A stretch of 64,000 nt of DNA from Cyanophora paradoxa (GCA_004431415.1 QPMI01000138.1:1-64000); one strand, 5' to 3'; positions 32,796 to 50,351 are shown, counted from the first letter of the stretch. Program-made: numbers and translations. The notes: generated by a model not told the origin, from the letters alone.

Positions 32796-35700
32796 TTACA
32801 TTTGCATCATCGGGGGGGCCTCGAGCTCGAGCTCCCCCGCGGCGGCGGCGGCGAGGGCGGCGTCGCGTAGGGAGCAGAGGCGGGCGACGCGGGGGTGCGC
32901 CCCCCCGAAGACGAGGGGCCAGCGGCCCCGCAGCAGCGCCAGCGACTCGGCGAAGCACGCCGCCGCCGCCCCGTGCGCCCCTGCCGGCCGGCCCGTCTTA
33001 GAAGGGGCCGGGCAGGGGAGGCGGGGGCGGGCGGGGCGGCCGGGCACCGGCGCGCTGGTGGAGCTCGCCGTAGCGGGCGAGGGCGTGGGCGCGCAGGGGC
33101 GTCGCGTCGCGCGGGTCCGAGCGCTGCGCGGGGCGCCGGGCGGCGTTCAGAGAATTCAAGCAAGGGAGGGCGCGCGCGCGCGCGGCTCCTCGAGCTCGCC
33201 TTTATGAGCGCGAGCACGAGCCGGAAGAGGCGGGCCAGCGTCTGCGGCCTGCGGGCGGGGCCGGCCCGGTCGGCGGCGCGCGAGCGGGGGAGCTCGAGCC
33301 CGCAGCAGCGCACGAGTGGATCTCGTTACCGTCGCCGCGGCCGATCCGCATGCAGTGGTCCCTGCGGGGCGACGTGAGGGCCCGGCCGGCCAGCCCGAAA
33401 ACGGGGCCCCCGCGGATTCGAACCCGAGGAGCGACGCGACGTCCCAGAAGACGTCTCCGGGGCCGCTGCAGGCCTCCTGCGGGGAAGGCCGGGCGGGCTT
33501 AAGACTCCGCGATGGACCGTGCCGCGTCGGACCTGGCCGGGCGGGCGGGCGGGCGGGCGGGCGGGCGGGCGCCCACCTGCAGCAGACCGAAGGCGCGCGC
33601 CCAGCTCCTTAGGGCCGCCACAAACATGCCTCCTGCGCGGGGCCGTCGGGAGGGGGCGCGGGGGTTTCGGCGCGGGCCGGGCCGCACGGGTGTGGAGGCA
33701 GCCAACTGCCTTCGAGAAGAGGGCCCACGCGAGGAGGCCCTTCGCCGCTCCCGACCGCGGCGCCAGGCCCTGCCCCGCCCTCGTACGATCAGCCAGCGCG
33801 GCGCCAAGAGAGGTCGGCCGCGCGGCCGGCCCGCGCTCGCCTCGAGCGCGTCGACGGCGGCGTCGATGAAGGGCGCCGCGCCGGAGAAGTCGCCCCGCAC
33901 GCTCCGCACCACCGCTGCGGGGGAGGCCGGGGGTCAGGGGGAGGGGGGCGGAGTGGAAGGGAGGGTGCAGGGGGGTACAGAGAGTCTGAAGGCTGACGGC
34001 CCTGTCGACGAGGTCCTCGTCCCCCCCTTCTAACCTGGGGGACCGGTGTTCAGAGGTGAACGGGGGGGAGTCCCGGGGAGGGAGGAGGGGGGGGGCGGGG
34101 GACGGGGGTACCAGTAGACGCGGTTCTCGATGCTCGCGGCCTGGGGCGTGTGCCCGGGTACGCGGAGGCCGAGGAGGAGGCAGCTGCGGACGAGGCGCGC
34201 CTCGACGCGGGAGGGGTACAGGCGGTGCCGGATGGCGCGGGCTCGGCCCTCGTAGCAGAGCTCGAGGGCCCTCGCCTCCTGCCCCGCCTGCATCGCGAGC
34301 ACCGCCCGGCGGTACAGCAGCTCGCAGCACGCCAGCGGCGCCTGCGCGGCGCGGCCGTCAGGATTAGAAAGCTTAAGCTCGGGTCGGGCCTGGAGGCGGC
34401 GGGGGCACCGCGTCCTCGTGCCAGACCAGGAGTCTCCCCGCCTTCTCCAGGAGCTGGGGGGGTACGCATTGCGTCAGGACGCGTTTGGGTGAGCAGGGGG
34501 GTACGCCCACTCGCCTCGGCGGCGTGCTGGGGGCGCATGGGGAGCAGGTCTGCCGGCGCGAGACCCATCCACGACGTCACTGTACCCGTCGCCGTCAGAA
34601 AGCGGCGTGGCCCGGCCGCGAAGGGGGGAAGGGGTACGGCCAACCCGCCGTGACAAACTCCATGATACCCGTCGCCTCCAGCGCGGCCTCCTCGCTGCAA
34701 GGGCGCGGGCGTGAGGAAGAGGGCCGGAGCCGAGCTCGGCCCGCGAGGCCGGCGGCGCGCACGGGTCGGGGGTCGGGGGCAGGGCGAGCAGGCGCGCGCG
34801 GTGGGCCTGGAGGACCGCCTCGACCTGCCCCGCGGCCGGTCGGACCGCGGCGCGGCGTGGAAGGCGCGAGCGGGGCGGGGCGGGGCGGGGCGGGGCGCAC
34901 GACGGCGCGCTGCCCGGCCTCCTCCAGACGGCAGAGGATCGTCTGTACCCCTGCCGAGCGAGCGCGCGGGTCACGATCGCGGGCTGAAGAAGGGGGGGGG
35001 GAAGGCGGGAGAGGGTACAGGGCGCACGGAAGCAGCCCTCGAAGGAATGGAAGAGCTCCGTCCCGAGGAGCCGGGGGTCCGACAGGGCCTGAGGGGCAAA
35101 GCGGGTCAGGAATCCGGAAGCGGAGAGCGGGGCGCGGGCCCGAGGCGCGGGGGGCGGAGAGCGGGATGGCGCACCGAGGCGAGGGCGGCGAGGACAGGGG
35201 GAGATCTCAGGGCGTCTGGGGAGCTGTACGCCGCCTGGAGCTGGGCCGCCGCGAGTCAGGGGCGCAGCGGCGCGGGCGCGAATCCGAAGGCCGTACCCGG
35301 GAGAGCGCCGCGTCGGCCTCGGCTTTGGAAGGGCGCAGAAAGGCCTGGCGGGGCGGTGAGTCCGGCCGGCGGGCACAGCAAACCGGGGCCAAGCGCGCGC
35401 ACGGCAGAGCCGAGGGGCGGCAGATCAGGGGACATAAAGGGGCCGGGGACCCAGCTGCAGGAGACCGGCGCCGAGACGGCAGGGGACCTGTGCGGCGCCG
35501 GCGTGAGACGGTGCACTCACCCCTGCAGGCCATGGAAAAGGGGTACAGTTGCTCGGCACGATCATCGATGTCGGGCTCGCAGGGGTATGCGATCCTGCCT
35601 AGCTCCTGCTCCATCTCGCTGAGGATCTGGGGTACACAAAACGTCAGATGGATCGGGCCCCAGCTCCGGCATCGCGGGGTGTGCGGCTCGCCTTCGAAAA

Positions 35701-36889
35701 GTGGTCGGCCCGCGCCGCGTGGGATGGAGCCTGCCGTGACGTCTCGAAAGGGGAGGGGGAATGAACGACGCGGCAGGGGTACGTGGCACACCGGATAGAG
35801 CTCCTCGAGGTCGATGGCGTCGTCTGACCATGAGCACGGGTCCTCACTGCGGCCAGGCCCGCGTGAGGCGGCAGGAGGGAGGGAAGCAAGAGCCCCCCCT
35901 TCCCCCCTCCTCCTCTCTCTCTAAGGGCCCGCGCACAAATGTGGCCAGTCGACGGCGCGTTCGAAGACCTGCGATGTACCCCCCACGCGTCAAAACTCTG
36001 TACCCGGGCGACGGGCAGGAGCGCGTGCGCGTGCGCACTTCGTCGCTGGAGCCGTCGTTGGAGGTCTCCTCGAGCTCCGTTGCCGGAGAGGGGTACGACG
36101 AGGAGGACGCGGGGGAGTGGGGTACGACTCCGAAGTCCAAGGGGTCGGCGATGGGGCCGTCGGCGCGGCGCGGGGGGGAACGGGGCTCGGCGGGCCACGC
36201 GGGCGGGGCGATCCCGTCCAAGCTCGGGATCGAACTCGAGGGAGGGGGCAACACCAGCGCGGGCTCGAACGTCAGGGGCGGCTGCGGCTGCGGCGGCGCC
36301 GGCGGCGCCGGCTCCGGTCTGCCGGCGCGCGCGTCGCGTCAGCCGGCGCCGTGGGCGAGCGCCCGGCGCGAGCGAGCGCACTCCGACGCCGGCTGGGCGC
36401 CGTGCGTCCTCGGGCTCGACCCCCGCCTGCCGCGCTTGCCGAGCCCGCCGCCCGCCGCGAATGAATCGGGCGGCTCCGCCGCCACCGCCGCCTCTTCTAT
36501 GCCAGCGGCGAACGCGCCGTCGTCGGAGGCGGCGTCCCCCGAGCCGCGGCGGTCTCCTGCGGGCGCGGGGGCCGGTGAGCGGGCGGAAACCGGCGGAAGT
36601 CTCGCCCGCGGCCGCGCACGGGGCTTCCGGGCCAGCACGGAGCACTCCAGGCGCCCCGGGACGTCGACGAAGCGCGGCGGCCCGCCCGGATTCGTGTCCA
36701 CGGCGACGCGCAGCGCGAAGGGCCGCCGCTCGTGCCGGAACTGGGGCCCGCTGAGCGGAGGGCGGGGCGGGGGCGGGGCCGGGAGATCTAGAGGCCTGCG
36801 GGGCGGGAGGCACCGACGTGGCGAGGATGCCGAAGGTGCCGACGGTCTCGCCGTCGGCCCCCAAGCGCAGCAGGACCTGCGGCCGCGCT

Positions 36890-36921
<32 letters not shown>

Positions 36922-37206
36922 TTCGGGGCGGAGGAACGGGCGGCGCGCCTCGGTGCAGGGGGCCGGCCCGCGCGAGGCGAGCGGGCTCTGCAGCTGCGAG
37001 GCCAGGTCGTGGTAGGCGAGGAGCGGCGGCGCGTCGGGGTCCGACAGCTGAAGGGCCCCGGGCCCGCCCGCGATTTGATCCTCGGCTGCGCGCGCGCGCG
37101 CGTGCGAGCGCGGAGCAGCGCGTCTGAGCGGGACGCCACAATACATACGGTCAGGATCGCGAGGAGCCTTTGAGCTTACGCGGCAGAGACTTTCGACGTT
37201 TTCCAT
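32796..37206 (-). CDS. Unrecognised protein with TPR-like helical C-terminal half
   Basis: Seen on the minus strand: MENVESLCR at 37206; LSDPDAPPLLAYHDLASQLQ; LLRLGADGETVGTFGILATS (about 36800-36860); FRHERRPFALRVAVDTNPGG and FVDVPGRLECSVLARKP (36620-36750); SDDAIDLEELYP (35800); ILSEMEQELGRIAYPCEPD (35570-35620); ALSDPRLLGTELFHSFEG (35050). TPR-like helices follow: CELLYRRAVLAMQAGQEARA (34270-34330), ARAIRHRLYPSRVEARLV and CFAESLALLRGRWPLVFGGA. The last is followed by HPRVARLCSLRDAAL, ending at TAA 32796. The C-terminus resembles TPR ends of SMYD or kinesin-light-chain type, but no SET motif is seen. The N-terminal half has a beta-like block I cannot name. Many GT-AG introns start GTGCG or GTACCCC, and one contains a G run on the plus strand (36894-36920). 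Confidence 0.5.
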
Positions 37207-38452
37207 CTGCGAGCGCGAGCAGCGTCTGAGCTCGAAAGCTATACTTGAACGAAAAGCTCAAAGGGACGCGTACAGCGGTCGGGGCGGCCTGCAGCTGTGA
37301 GTACGGCTTCCCCGGTGTCTGCGACCGCGGCCGGCCTCTTAGAAATCGAGACGCGCACGCAGCAGGCTAGCCGGACCGAGAGGCGTACCGGCGAACGCCA
37401 ATGTTACTCTTAGCGTAGCGCCCTGCCAGGCTGCACACGCCTGCGGATCGCAGACCACCAGGCTGGCCATGGCCATGGCATCGATTCAAACGATTGATTG
37501 ATCGCACGCGCAGAGGGTCTTGACCTCACCGCAGTTTATACTGCCGCAGGGACAGCAGCGAGTAGCGCGCACCGCTCCCGCCCCGCAGCGGAACGTATGG
37601 AGCGTCCACGAAGGCTGCACGAAGCGGTCCAGAACGTAAGCTTAGCGAAAGCTCGCGTACGAGCCACACGCGCACGCGAAGAGATGTTCTGTCCTCTCCG
37701 TTGGACGACGACAAAGGCCGCGATCGCCGCCGAGCCCGCCATGGCCGCAGCTGAGCGTGATATGGAAGGCAGCTGCGGGAGCTCCAGCGCTTGGTGAGGG
37801 CGCGCGCTGCGCATGCTGCTCGACGCATGCGCGGTCCTGTCTCGCGAGCTCTGACCAGTGCTGCCTATCTTCAGGGTTTGCGGCGTTTGCGCTGGGCACG
37901 GAAGTTTTGACCGCCCGCGCGCAGCATCGCTGAAGGGAGCTAGGGAGCTGGAGCGCATTCATACTGCAATTGGAGCGCATGAACCGAATTCGAAGGAGCA
38001 TCTCCAATTCAAAGGGGTAGAGCCTGAATTGGTGGGAGGGATCCAGGCCATTCACGGGTATTCATATTCAGCGCTGTTGCCGGCGCCCTGCGAATTCGAA
38101 ATTAATATTGAACCTGAATTCGAATTCGAAGCCTGAAGGTCGCAAAGACAGCTGCGAGCTGCGCATCCATGGCCAGCTGGCAGCTGCACTGCGGCATGCG
38201 CGCACACATGCACACATCTGTAGCTAGATCTAGATCTAGATTTAGCGATATCGATATCTAGGGCTAGCTATAGCTAGCGCTATCGGCAGCCCCCGCGCGG
38301 CCGCGCGCCGCCCCGCGCAACGTACGCGTACATGTATTCGCGTACGTAGCAAACCCCTAGAAGGCGCAGCCCCAAAGAGCTCAAGCTCGAGGCACAAACT
38401 TCAGCTTGCGTGAAGCGATGCCTTAATGTCGCCCAAGCATATAATGTCGCCC
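37207..38452. other. Intergenic region
   Basis: It lies between the TPR-like gene start and the KMO-like gene stop. It contains GAATTCGAATTCGAA-type words (38080-38135) and CTAGATCTAGATCTAGA/GATATCGATATC words (38220-38290). Short ORFs here have no family match. Confidence 0.4.
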
Positions 38453-40296
38453 TCACGACCTTGAGGAGAGGGCACCCCGTGCGGCGCGGACAGCGGCGCG
38501 GGCCGCGAGGGCGGCAGCCGCGAGGGCCGAGGCCGCCACGGCGCCCGCGACCGCTTCCTGGCGGGCCCCGTTCAACAAAAGTGAGCTTGGACGGGGAGAT
38601 CTAGAGGCCTGGGCGGGGCCGGGGGCTGCAGGACTCGCCTGTACCCGGAAGGACCACAGGATGGAGGAGAAGGGGGTACAAGATTGTTGGGAGGCCTCCA
38701 TCACGTCGAGGCGGAGCATCTGGACCGGGGATACGCGTCACAATCTGGGGGTAGTGAAATGTGGCCGAGCCGCGCACCTTCGGGAAGCACGACGCGAAGC
38801 CCTGCGGGGTACGAGTCAGAGGCAGAAGACGCCGAGTGCCCAGCGGGGTACGCGGTTCTGGGGCGCGCCAGGAGGGCGAGGCGGAGGGGGCGGAGGGGCC
38901 CGCCCCGGAAGGCGTAGGAGAGCTCGGCAGCGGCGTCGCCGTCGGCCTTGCGGGCCGCCGTCCAGCCCCGCACCGCCGCCCGCAGGTCGCCCCCCCTCTC
39001 CTCCACCAGCCTGCGCGGGCCGGGGTACCCCGCCCTCGGCGCGCGCCGGCGGGCGATCCGCGTACCCCGCCCCGCCCCCCTCACCGGTCGAACGCGAGGG
39101 CGTCCTCGAGGGCCGTCCTGCAGCCGACGCCGACCGTCGCCAGCATCGCGTGCGCCGCGTCCTGCGCGCCCGTAACCCGGTGTGGGCGGGGGGGAAGGAA
39201 GCGGACGGGGGTACCGCGCACCCCGAGGAGGAAGGCGGAGTCCTCGTGGGCGTACCCCGAGGCGCGGAGGGTGGAGGGGCGCCAGGGGCGGGCGGCGGCG
39301 AGCTCGCGGGCGCGGGGGGCGAGGAGGCCGGCGAGCTGGGGGAAGCAGAGGGCGGAGAGGCGGGGGGCGTCGTCCGGGCCCGCGAGGAGGTGGGAGGGGA
39401 CGATGAGGGCGGCCCGCACGGAGCGCGGGGCCGTGGAGGGCATCAGCATGGCGAAGACGGGCGCGCTGCCGGCCCCCGGCGGGCGCGCCGCGCAGAGGGC
39501 CATCGTGACCGCCGCGGGGTCGAGCGCGGCGCAGGGGCCGGCGGGCGGCAGCTCGGCGGGGCACGTGACGACCGAGCTGGAGCCGACCTCCCGGGTACAG
39601 GAGAGGGAGCCGGCGGCAGCCATGGCGTCCCGCGCGGGGCTGTGCACGCCGTCCGCGCCGGCCAGCACGTCGTACCGGACCGCGATCGCCGCCGCCGAGC
39701 CCGGCCCACCCTCCATCGCGAACGAGGCGGTGCGGGCGCGCAGGTCGACGCCCGTGCAGCGGTGCCCGAAGAAGAAGCGGACGCGCGGGTAGAGCCGCCG
39801 CGTCCCGTCGACGAGGGCCGCCACGAGCGCCGTGCGGTCGACGGTCGTCATCGGCCGCGCGTACCGCCGCGCGCGCCGCACGCTCCCGTCCGGCCTCATC
39901 ACGTTGACCGTGTCGTACTCCACGAGCCGCGGCTCCACGAACGGCATCAGGCCGGCCTGCGCGCGCGCGCGATATCAGGCCATGCATGCTCGAGCCGCCT
40001 CTGGCGAACGCACCGCCTCTATTGCCGGGAACGCTCTCTTTCCCAGGATGATCGAGAACGAGGCGGGCGCCTCATCCCCGCACGGGTCGCCCCTAAAGTC
40101 GTACACCTGCAGGGAGCAAGCGGCGATGAGCGCTCGATTGATACAAAACCGTAGTACGCATTGAACCCGCAGCCGAGCGCTCGAGCTCAAGACTCGAGCG
40201 CACCTCCACGTCGACCTCGTTTGTGGTATCCCGCTTGGCGAGGAGCGCGGCGAGCAGGGCACCCGCCGGCCCGCAGCCGACGATGACTACCCGCAT
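38453..40296 (-). CDS. Kynurenine 3-monooxygenase-like FAD monooxygenase
   Basis: Seen: ATG 40296 opens with an FAD Rossmann motif, VVIVGCGPAGALLAALLAKR. After an intron come DFRGDPCGDEAPASFSIILG and KRAFPAIEAV, then PMTTVDRTALVAALVDGTRR, YDVLAGADGVHSPARDAM (second FAD motif), VGVGCRTALEDALAFDR (flavin-binding helix), then GFASCFPK, MLRLDVMEAS and an Ala-rich hydrophobic end (AGAVAASALAAAALAARAAV) before the stop at 38453. Known: KMO hydroxylates kynurenine with NADPH and O2 in tryptophan breakdown and is tail-anchored to the outer mitochondrial membrane. The GDEAPASFSIILG block, in place of KMO's usual R-INLALS-RG, leaves room for another class A flavoprotein monooxygenase. The start lies 92 bp from the divergent ubiquitin-like gene. 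Exon edges are approximate. Confidence 0.68.
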
Positions 40297-40388
40297 CGCG
40301 GCTAGCTGTGGCTGTACCGCCGGGCCGTGTTCACAATCCAATGCATGCGTACCCCGGTGGACTGGATCAAATTCGGTGCGGCCCGGCG
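40297..40388. promoter_or_regulatory. Compact bidirectional intergenic region (92 bp)
   Basis: Only 92 bp lie between the start codons of the KMO-like gene (-) and the first ubiquitin-like gene (+). Any shared promoter must fall here or inside the genes. Confidence 0.4.
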
Positions 40389-40906
40389 ATGCGCCTCCTG
40401 CTCCACGCGCCCACGGGCGCGCGCGAGCTATCGATTGGCGATGACGCAAGCGTCGGCGAGCTACGCGCCGCGGCCTCGGAGGCGACGGGCATTCCGCGTA
40501 ATGTGCGGGAGCCCGTATACGTAAAGTGCCGGCGCCGCGCACGCTCCCCTCTAGTTCTAAAACCTTGGGTCTTCGCGCACTCCTGACGCTCGTTCTTCCC
40601 TGCGCGTGCGCAGCACCTTATCCTCGTCGTCCCGCATCAGAGGAAGGGGACGTGGCCGATTACGCATGCACGAGCGCGAGCTCGAGGGCGCGCGCTGATG
40701 AAGGATAAGGCGAGCCTGCGGGCGGAGAGGATTTCGGACGGCACGCATCTGTACGCGGGGGGCGACCTGAAAGGCGGTTCGCAAAATCTATCTAGACATT
40801 TTCCAACAGCGTTTCAGCTCAGAATTTTGCAGGTTGCTTAACATCGATTGCCCTTTGCTTTCTGTGCTTCAAGGCACTTGATTTAGATTCGCTGATCGCT
40901 GTTTGA
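40389..40906 (+). CDS. Ubiquitin-like protein, first tandem copy
   Basis: Seen: exon 1 (40389-40502, 38 codons) starts MRLLLHAPTGARELSI and ends ATGIPRN. An intron (40503-40613) has a CTGAC branch-like site. Exon 2 (40614-40776) starts HLILVV and ends YAGGDLKGG across the splice. A second intron is 40777-40832. Exon 3 (40833-40906) gives CLTSIALCFLCF and a short tail. The frame stays open throughout. Compared with the second copy, exon 2 has about 17-20 extra Arg/Ala-rich residues after HLIL. Known: ubiquitin-like folds share M-x-(hydrophobic)-x...TGIP..HLLL..G..L. The Gly-Gly is followed by Cys, so cleavage after GG would release a conjugatable modifier (inference). Exon 3 is less certain. 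Confidence 0.55.
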
Positions 40907-41453
40907 TAATTGTACATGTACATATGATCGTGATTATATGTGAGCAGCTGCGCATGCCCAGTATGCTCCGTTCACAGGGCCTGCAGCTAACCGCGGCGCC
41001 CGCCGGGCCGGCGGCCCTGCGGGATCGATGCGCCTCCGGCCGGCGGCACTTAATTTTCGGCCGCCGCGGGCCCCTCCCTTAATTTTTAAGCACCCTAGCT
41101 AGGCCTTAATTAATTCGAACGACCCGGCGGCCATGCATGTGCACAGCCATTCTGAGACTCATGATCATGATCATGCATGCGCATGCACTTTAAATTTCAA
41201 GTTCCCTAGCTTCCGGCCTTCGTTCGAATTCTCGAGCTCTTATAATTAGAATTTCCTTTTCCGAGCTCGAGGCGATATCCTCTGGTGCAAACTCCTGGCT
41301 AGCTAGCTGGCTAGCGGGTCATGACGGTCCGGATCCGGATCCACTGCATGATTCTATCCCCTCGAGCTCGATCCCCTAGATCTCAAATTAATTCTGGTTC
41401 GACTCCGGCCGGCCGGCCCTCCGAATTTCATTCGGTTTTCCTTTCCAGCAACC
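40907..41453. other. Intergenic region between the two ubiquitin-like genes
   Basis: About 550 bp, AT-richer, with CATGATCATGATCATGCATG and GCTAGCTAGCTGGCTAGC palindromes. No exon seen. It should contain the promoter of the second copy. Confidence 0.4.
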
Positions 41454-42117
41454 ATGCACCTTTTACTCCACGCGCCCACGGGCGAGCGCGAGATCGAGAT
41501 TGAAGACGGGGCAAGCATCCATGAGCTGCGCGCTGCGGCGTCCAAGGCGACGGGGATCCCGCCCGAGGTGCGACGCAATTTCTCGACCACGGGAGCCGCG
41601 GCGCGAGCCCGCGCCATCCCACGCTGATTGGAAAGAATAGAAGCCTATAAACGAGAGATGGGCTTTGCAGGCGGCTCAAACTGGTCGCAGCGTAATTATG
41701 AATTTCAAGCTTCCAAAAATTGATTTCGCGCGCATGCGCAGCATCTGCTTCTCTTGAACGGGCGGCGCGCGCTTGCGAACGAGAGGGTCTCCGTGAAGGC
41801 TGCGGGCGTGCGCGACGGAGATCACCTCGCTGCGGCGGGAGACCTGAATGGAGGTAAGACAGCGCTGCCAGGGCGCAGCGATATGATTTAAGATCACTTA
41901 AGCTCTATTTCCTTTCTAGGATGCGGGATGAGCTGCCGTCTCTGCGGGGCACGCGGCGGAGTTGGATGCTCCCTCATGTGAAAAGTATCCGGATCTCCCC
42001 TAGAGCCTTCCCGCCTCGCTGCGCGTAATTGGCTTCGAATTTTTCTCCGCAGGCTGCGGCGTCTCTTGCCGAATCTGCGGCGCGGGCGGTGGGCTCGGCT
42101 GCTGCACGGTGATGTGA
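41454..42117 (+). CDS. Ubiquitin-like protein, second tandem copy, with two alternative last exons
   Basis: Seen: exon 1 (41454-41567, 38 codons, same phase as the first copy) starts MHLLLHAPTGEREIEI and ends ATGIPPE. Exon 2 (41742-41853) reads HLLLLNGRRALANERVSV, then DHLAAAGDLNG plus one base. Two candidate last exons follow, each after a good acceptor. The first (41920-41981, after CCTTTCTAG) completes GG and adds CGMSCRLCGARGGVGCSLM and a stop. The second (42053-42117, after TTCTCCGCAG) completes GG and adds CGVSCRICGAGGGLGCCTVM and a stop. The tails are clearly related copies. Inference: mutually exclusive terminal exons, giving one ubiquitin-like core with two Cys-rich tails after Gly-Gly. 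The tails (CxxxCxxC...C) could bind metal or be a cleaved C-terminal extension. Confidence 0.65.
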
Positions 42118-42509
42118 CGGCCCAGCGCCCGCGAGCACGAGAGAGGCAATTAATGTACAGCTAAACTAGCTTCTATCCGTAGGCCGTGCGCGCAGCTTAT
42201 AATATTAGAGCCATCGAGCGCCGACTCATTGTAAAGTCAACTCGGTAGCTAAAGTAGCAGCCAATCGATCTCGATGATTACGCACACTGGCCATAGGCTG
42301 AGCGCTGATGCGGCTGCTATTTGTAGGCGTGCCATCGCCGGGGGAAGCATGGAAATCTGCAGGTCCTACAGCTAGGAAGCGCCTGGGTGCGGGCTAGGCT
42401 CCGGTCGAGGCCTCCCTCCGCTCCAAAACTCGCGATCAAATTTACACGGTCGCTACCTACTGGGACGGAGCTCCAGGCTGGAGCCTGGCGGCTCGGTGCA
42501 ACCTTGCGG
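42118..42509. other. Short intergenic region between convergent genes
   Basis: It contains the 3' ends of the second ubiquitin-like gene and of fucose mutarotase. No exon or RNA gene seen. Confidence 0.4.
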
Positions 42510-43281
42510 CTATCGCATGTCATTCGGGCCGAGGACTCCCTTCTTCAGGCTGCGCGGGGCGGGCGTCGGCGGCGGCGGGCGGGGCAGGGGCGGGGCGGCC
42601 CGCACATGATGTTGCCGTAGAGGTTGGACTCGGACGTGGCGATGACGCCGAACGCGTTCTTCGCGCGCTCGTAGAACGCGAAGCGCTCCAGCCGCTCCAT
42701 GTACACCGCGCGGCCCTCCGCCCGATCCAGCAGCTCCTGGAAGTCCGCCCAGCTACGCGGCGAGCGCGTGGGTGCGCGGCGAGGCGGCTCCGCGGCGCGG
42801 CGCTTACACTGGGGCCAGCTTCGTTGGGTCCTCGACCTGCTCCATCACCGCCGCCGGGCACTCGACGTAGGAATCCAGCGGGAGAAGCTCGAGAATCGCT
42901 GGCGGCTAGCGTCAGCGCGCCAGCGGACGGGGCGTGGCCAGAAGAGCGTACCGGCGAGCAGAGTAACCACATCGCAGCCTTCGCACCGCACCAGCCGCTT
43001 CCCGCAGGTCTCGGAAGGGAAGTTTGCGTCGGCTAGGACGAGCTGGCGGGAACGTTAGCTCTGGGGCAAACGGCGCGGTTTGCGGTCCTCCAACACTCTG
43101 CACACCTCGTCCCCGTGTCCCTGCGCTCGCGTGAGCTAGCGAGGGAAGCGCGAGGGCGAAATCGGCCTACCATCCGCGCGATGAGGTACAGGACCTCCGG
43201 GCTCAGAACCCTGCCGAACCTGTCGGCAGAGACCCACAGACGAAGGAAAGAGGCTGACCTGGGAATCCGCTTCAGCACCAT
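42510..43281 (-). CDS. FUOM: L-fucose mutarotase (RbsD/FucU family)
   Basis: Seen: MVLKRIPR at 43281, then FGRVLSPEVLYLIARM, GHGDE, LVLADANFPSETCGKRLVRC, AILELLPLDSYVECPAAVME, VWADFQELLDRAEG, ERLERFAFYERAKNAFGVIA, TSESNLYGNI, then after a short GT-AG intron LKKGVLGPNDMR and a stop at 42510. Every block matches animal fucose mutarotase in order (GHGDEIVLAD, LPLDTYVE.PAAVM, FYERAKKAF, LYGNLILRKGV), including the His and Asp of HGD...AD and the conserved Tyr/Arg. Known: the enzyme interconverts alpha- and beta-L-fucose in the cytosol before fucokinase acts. The total length is normal for the family (about 150 residues). At least five short introns. Start codons of this gene and the Snf2-type gene are 38 bp apart, head to head. 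Confidence 0.88.
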
Positions 43282-43319
43282 GTCGCCGGCTTCTTGTGTG
43301 CCTGTACCCGTCCGCGGCG
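43282..43319. promoter_or_regulatory. Very short head-to-head gap between FUOM and the Snf2-type gene
   Basis: Thirty-eight bases lie between the two inferred start codons. Either the promoters overlap coding DNA or the Snf2-type start is further downstream. An upstream in-frame ATG at 43296 would shorten the gap to 14 bp. Confidence 0.35.
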
Positions 43320-49726
<6,407 letters not shown>

Positions 49727-49985
49727 TCCATGGCCAACGCGACCGAAAGCAGCGGCAGGCCCCTCTGGTCCCGATTCGCGCGGTGCAAGAACCGTTTTGT
49801 CATGCCAGAATGCGATTTCCCGCTGTGATGGTAAATCACGAACCAAATCTTAGCCCCCGAATGCTTTGATTTCCTTGCCGCTTGTGTTCGTGGCAACTTG
49901 CAATTGGTGCAAGTCCTGCATGCAAACGCTTTAATTCTTCGAATTCGCCGGCCGATATTGATCATTTTCGCGACACGGATTAATT

Positions 49986-50024
49986 GCAAGGGGGGAAAGA
50001 AGACCGAAGGTCTTCCCCCCTTGC
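49986..50024. repeat. Hairpin at the inner end of the right repeat copy
   Basis: GCAAGGGGGGAA and AGACC pair with GGTCT and TCCCCCCTTGC around a GAA loop, a near-perfect inverted repeat. The left copy ends in a shorter version at 32742-32765. Confidence 0.75.
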
Positions 50025-50351
50025 TTCCCGTTCCCTCGCTTCAGCCAAAATTCTTCTATGAGGCCGTTTTCGAGGTCCAGTTTGCAACGCAGGAAAAAAA
50101 TGAGCCAAAATGGCGTTGCGACACGTGTTGGTCGCTGGGAGCGTGCACGCAAAAAGCGGTTTTCGAGGGGGAAAACCAGTTTTCTCTCTTTCGATCTTGT
50201 ATATACGTAGTCTCTTCGCGACAGCTCTCATCTCCTCTCTCCAGTCTGCAGCTGCAGTCAGAACTCGAGTCTAGAGCAGGTTGCCCGGCGGTCTGCAGGA
50301 ACTCGGGGAAAACCAATTTCTAGGCTCTAGATGTAGATCTGAGCTCTCCGG

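Noticed and set aside
33405-33430. GGATTCGAACCC as the T-arm of a tRNA on the minus strand
   Set aside because: The surrounding bases do not fold into acceptor, D and anticodon arms, and the segment fits an exon of the TPR-like gene (DVASLLGFES).
34485-35798. A 437-codon plus-strand frame
   Set aside because: It is antisense to exons of the TPR-like gene and Gly/Arg-rich with no domain.
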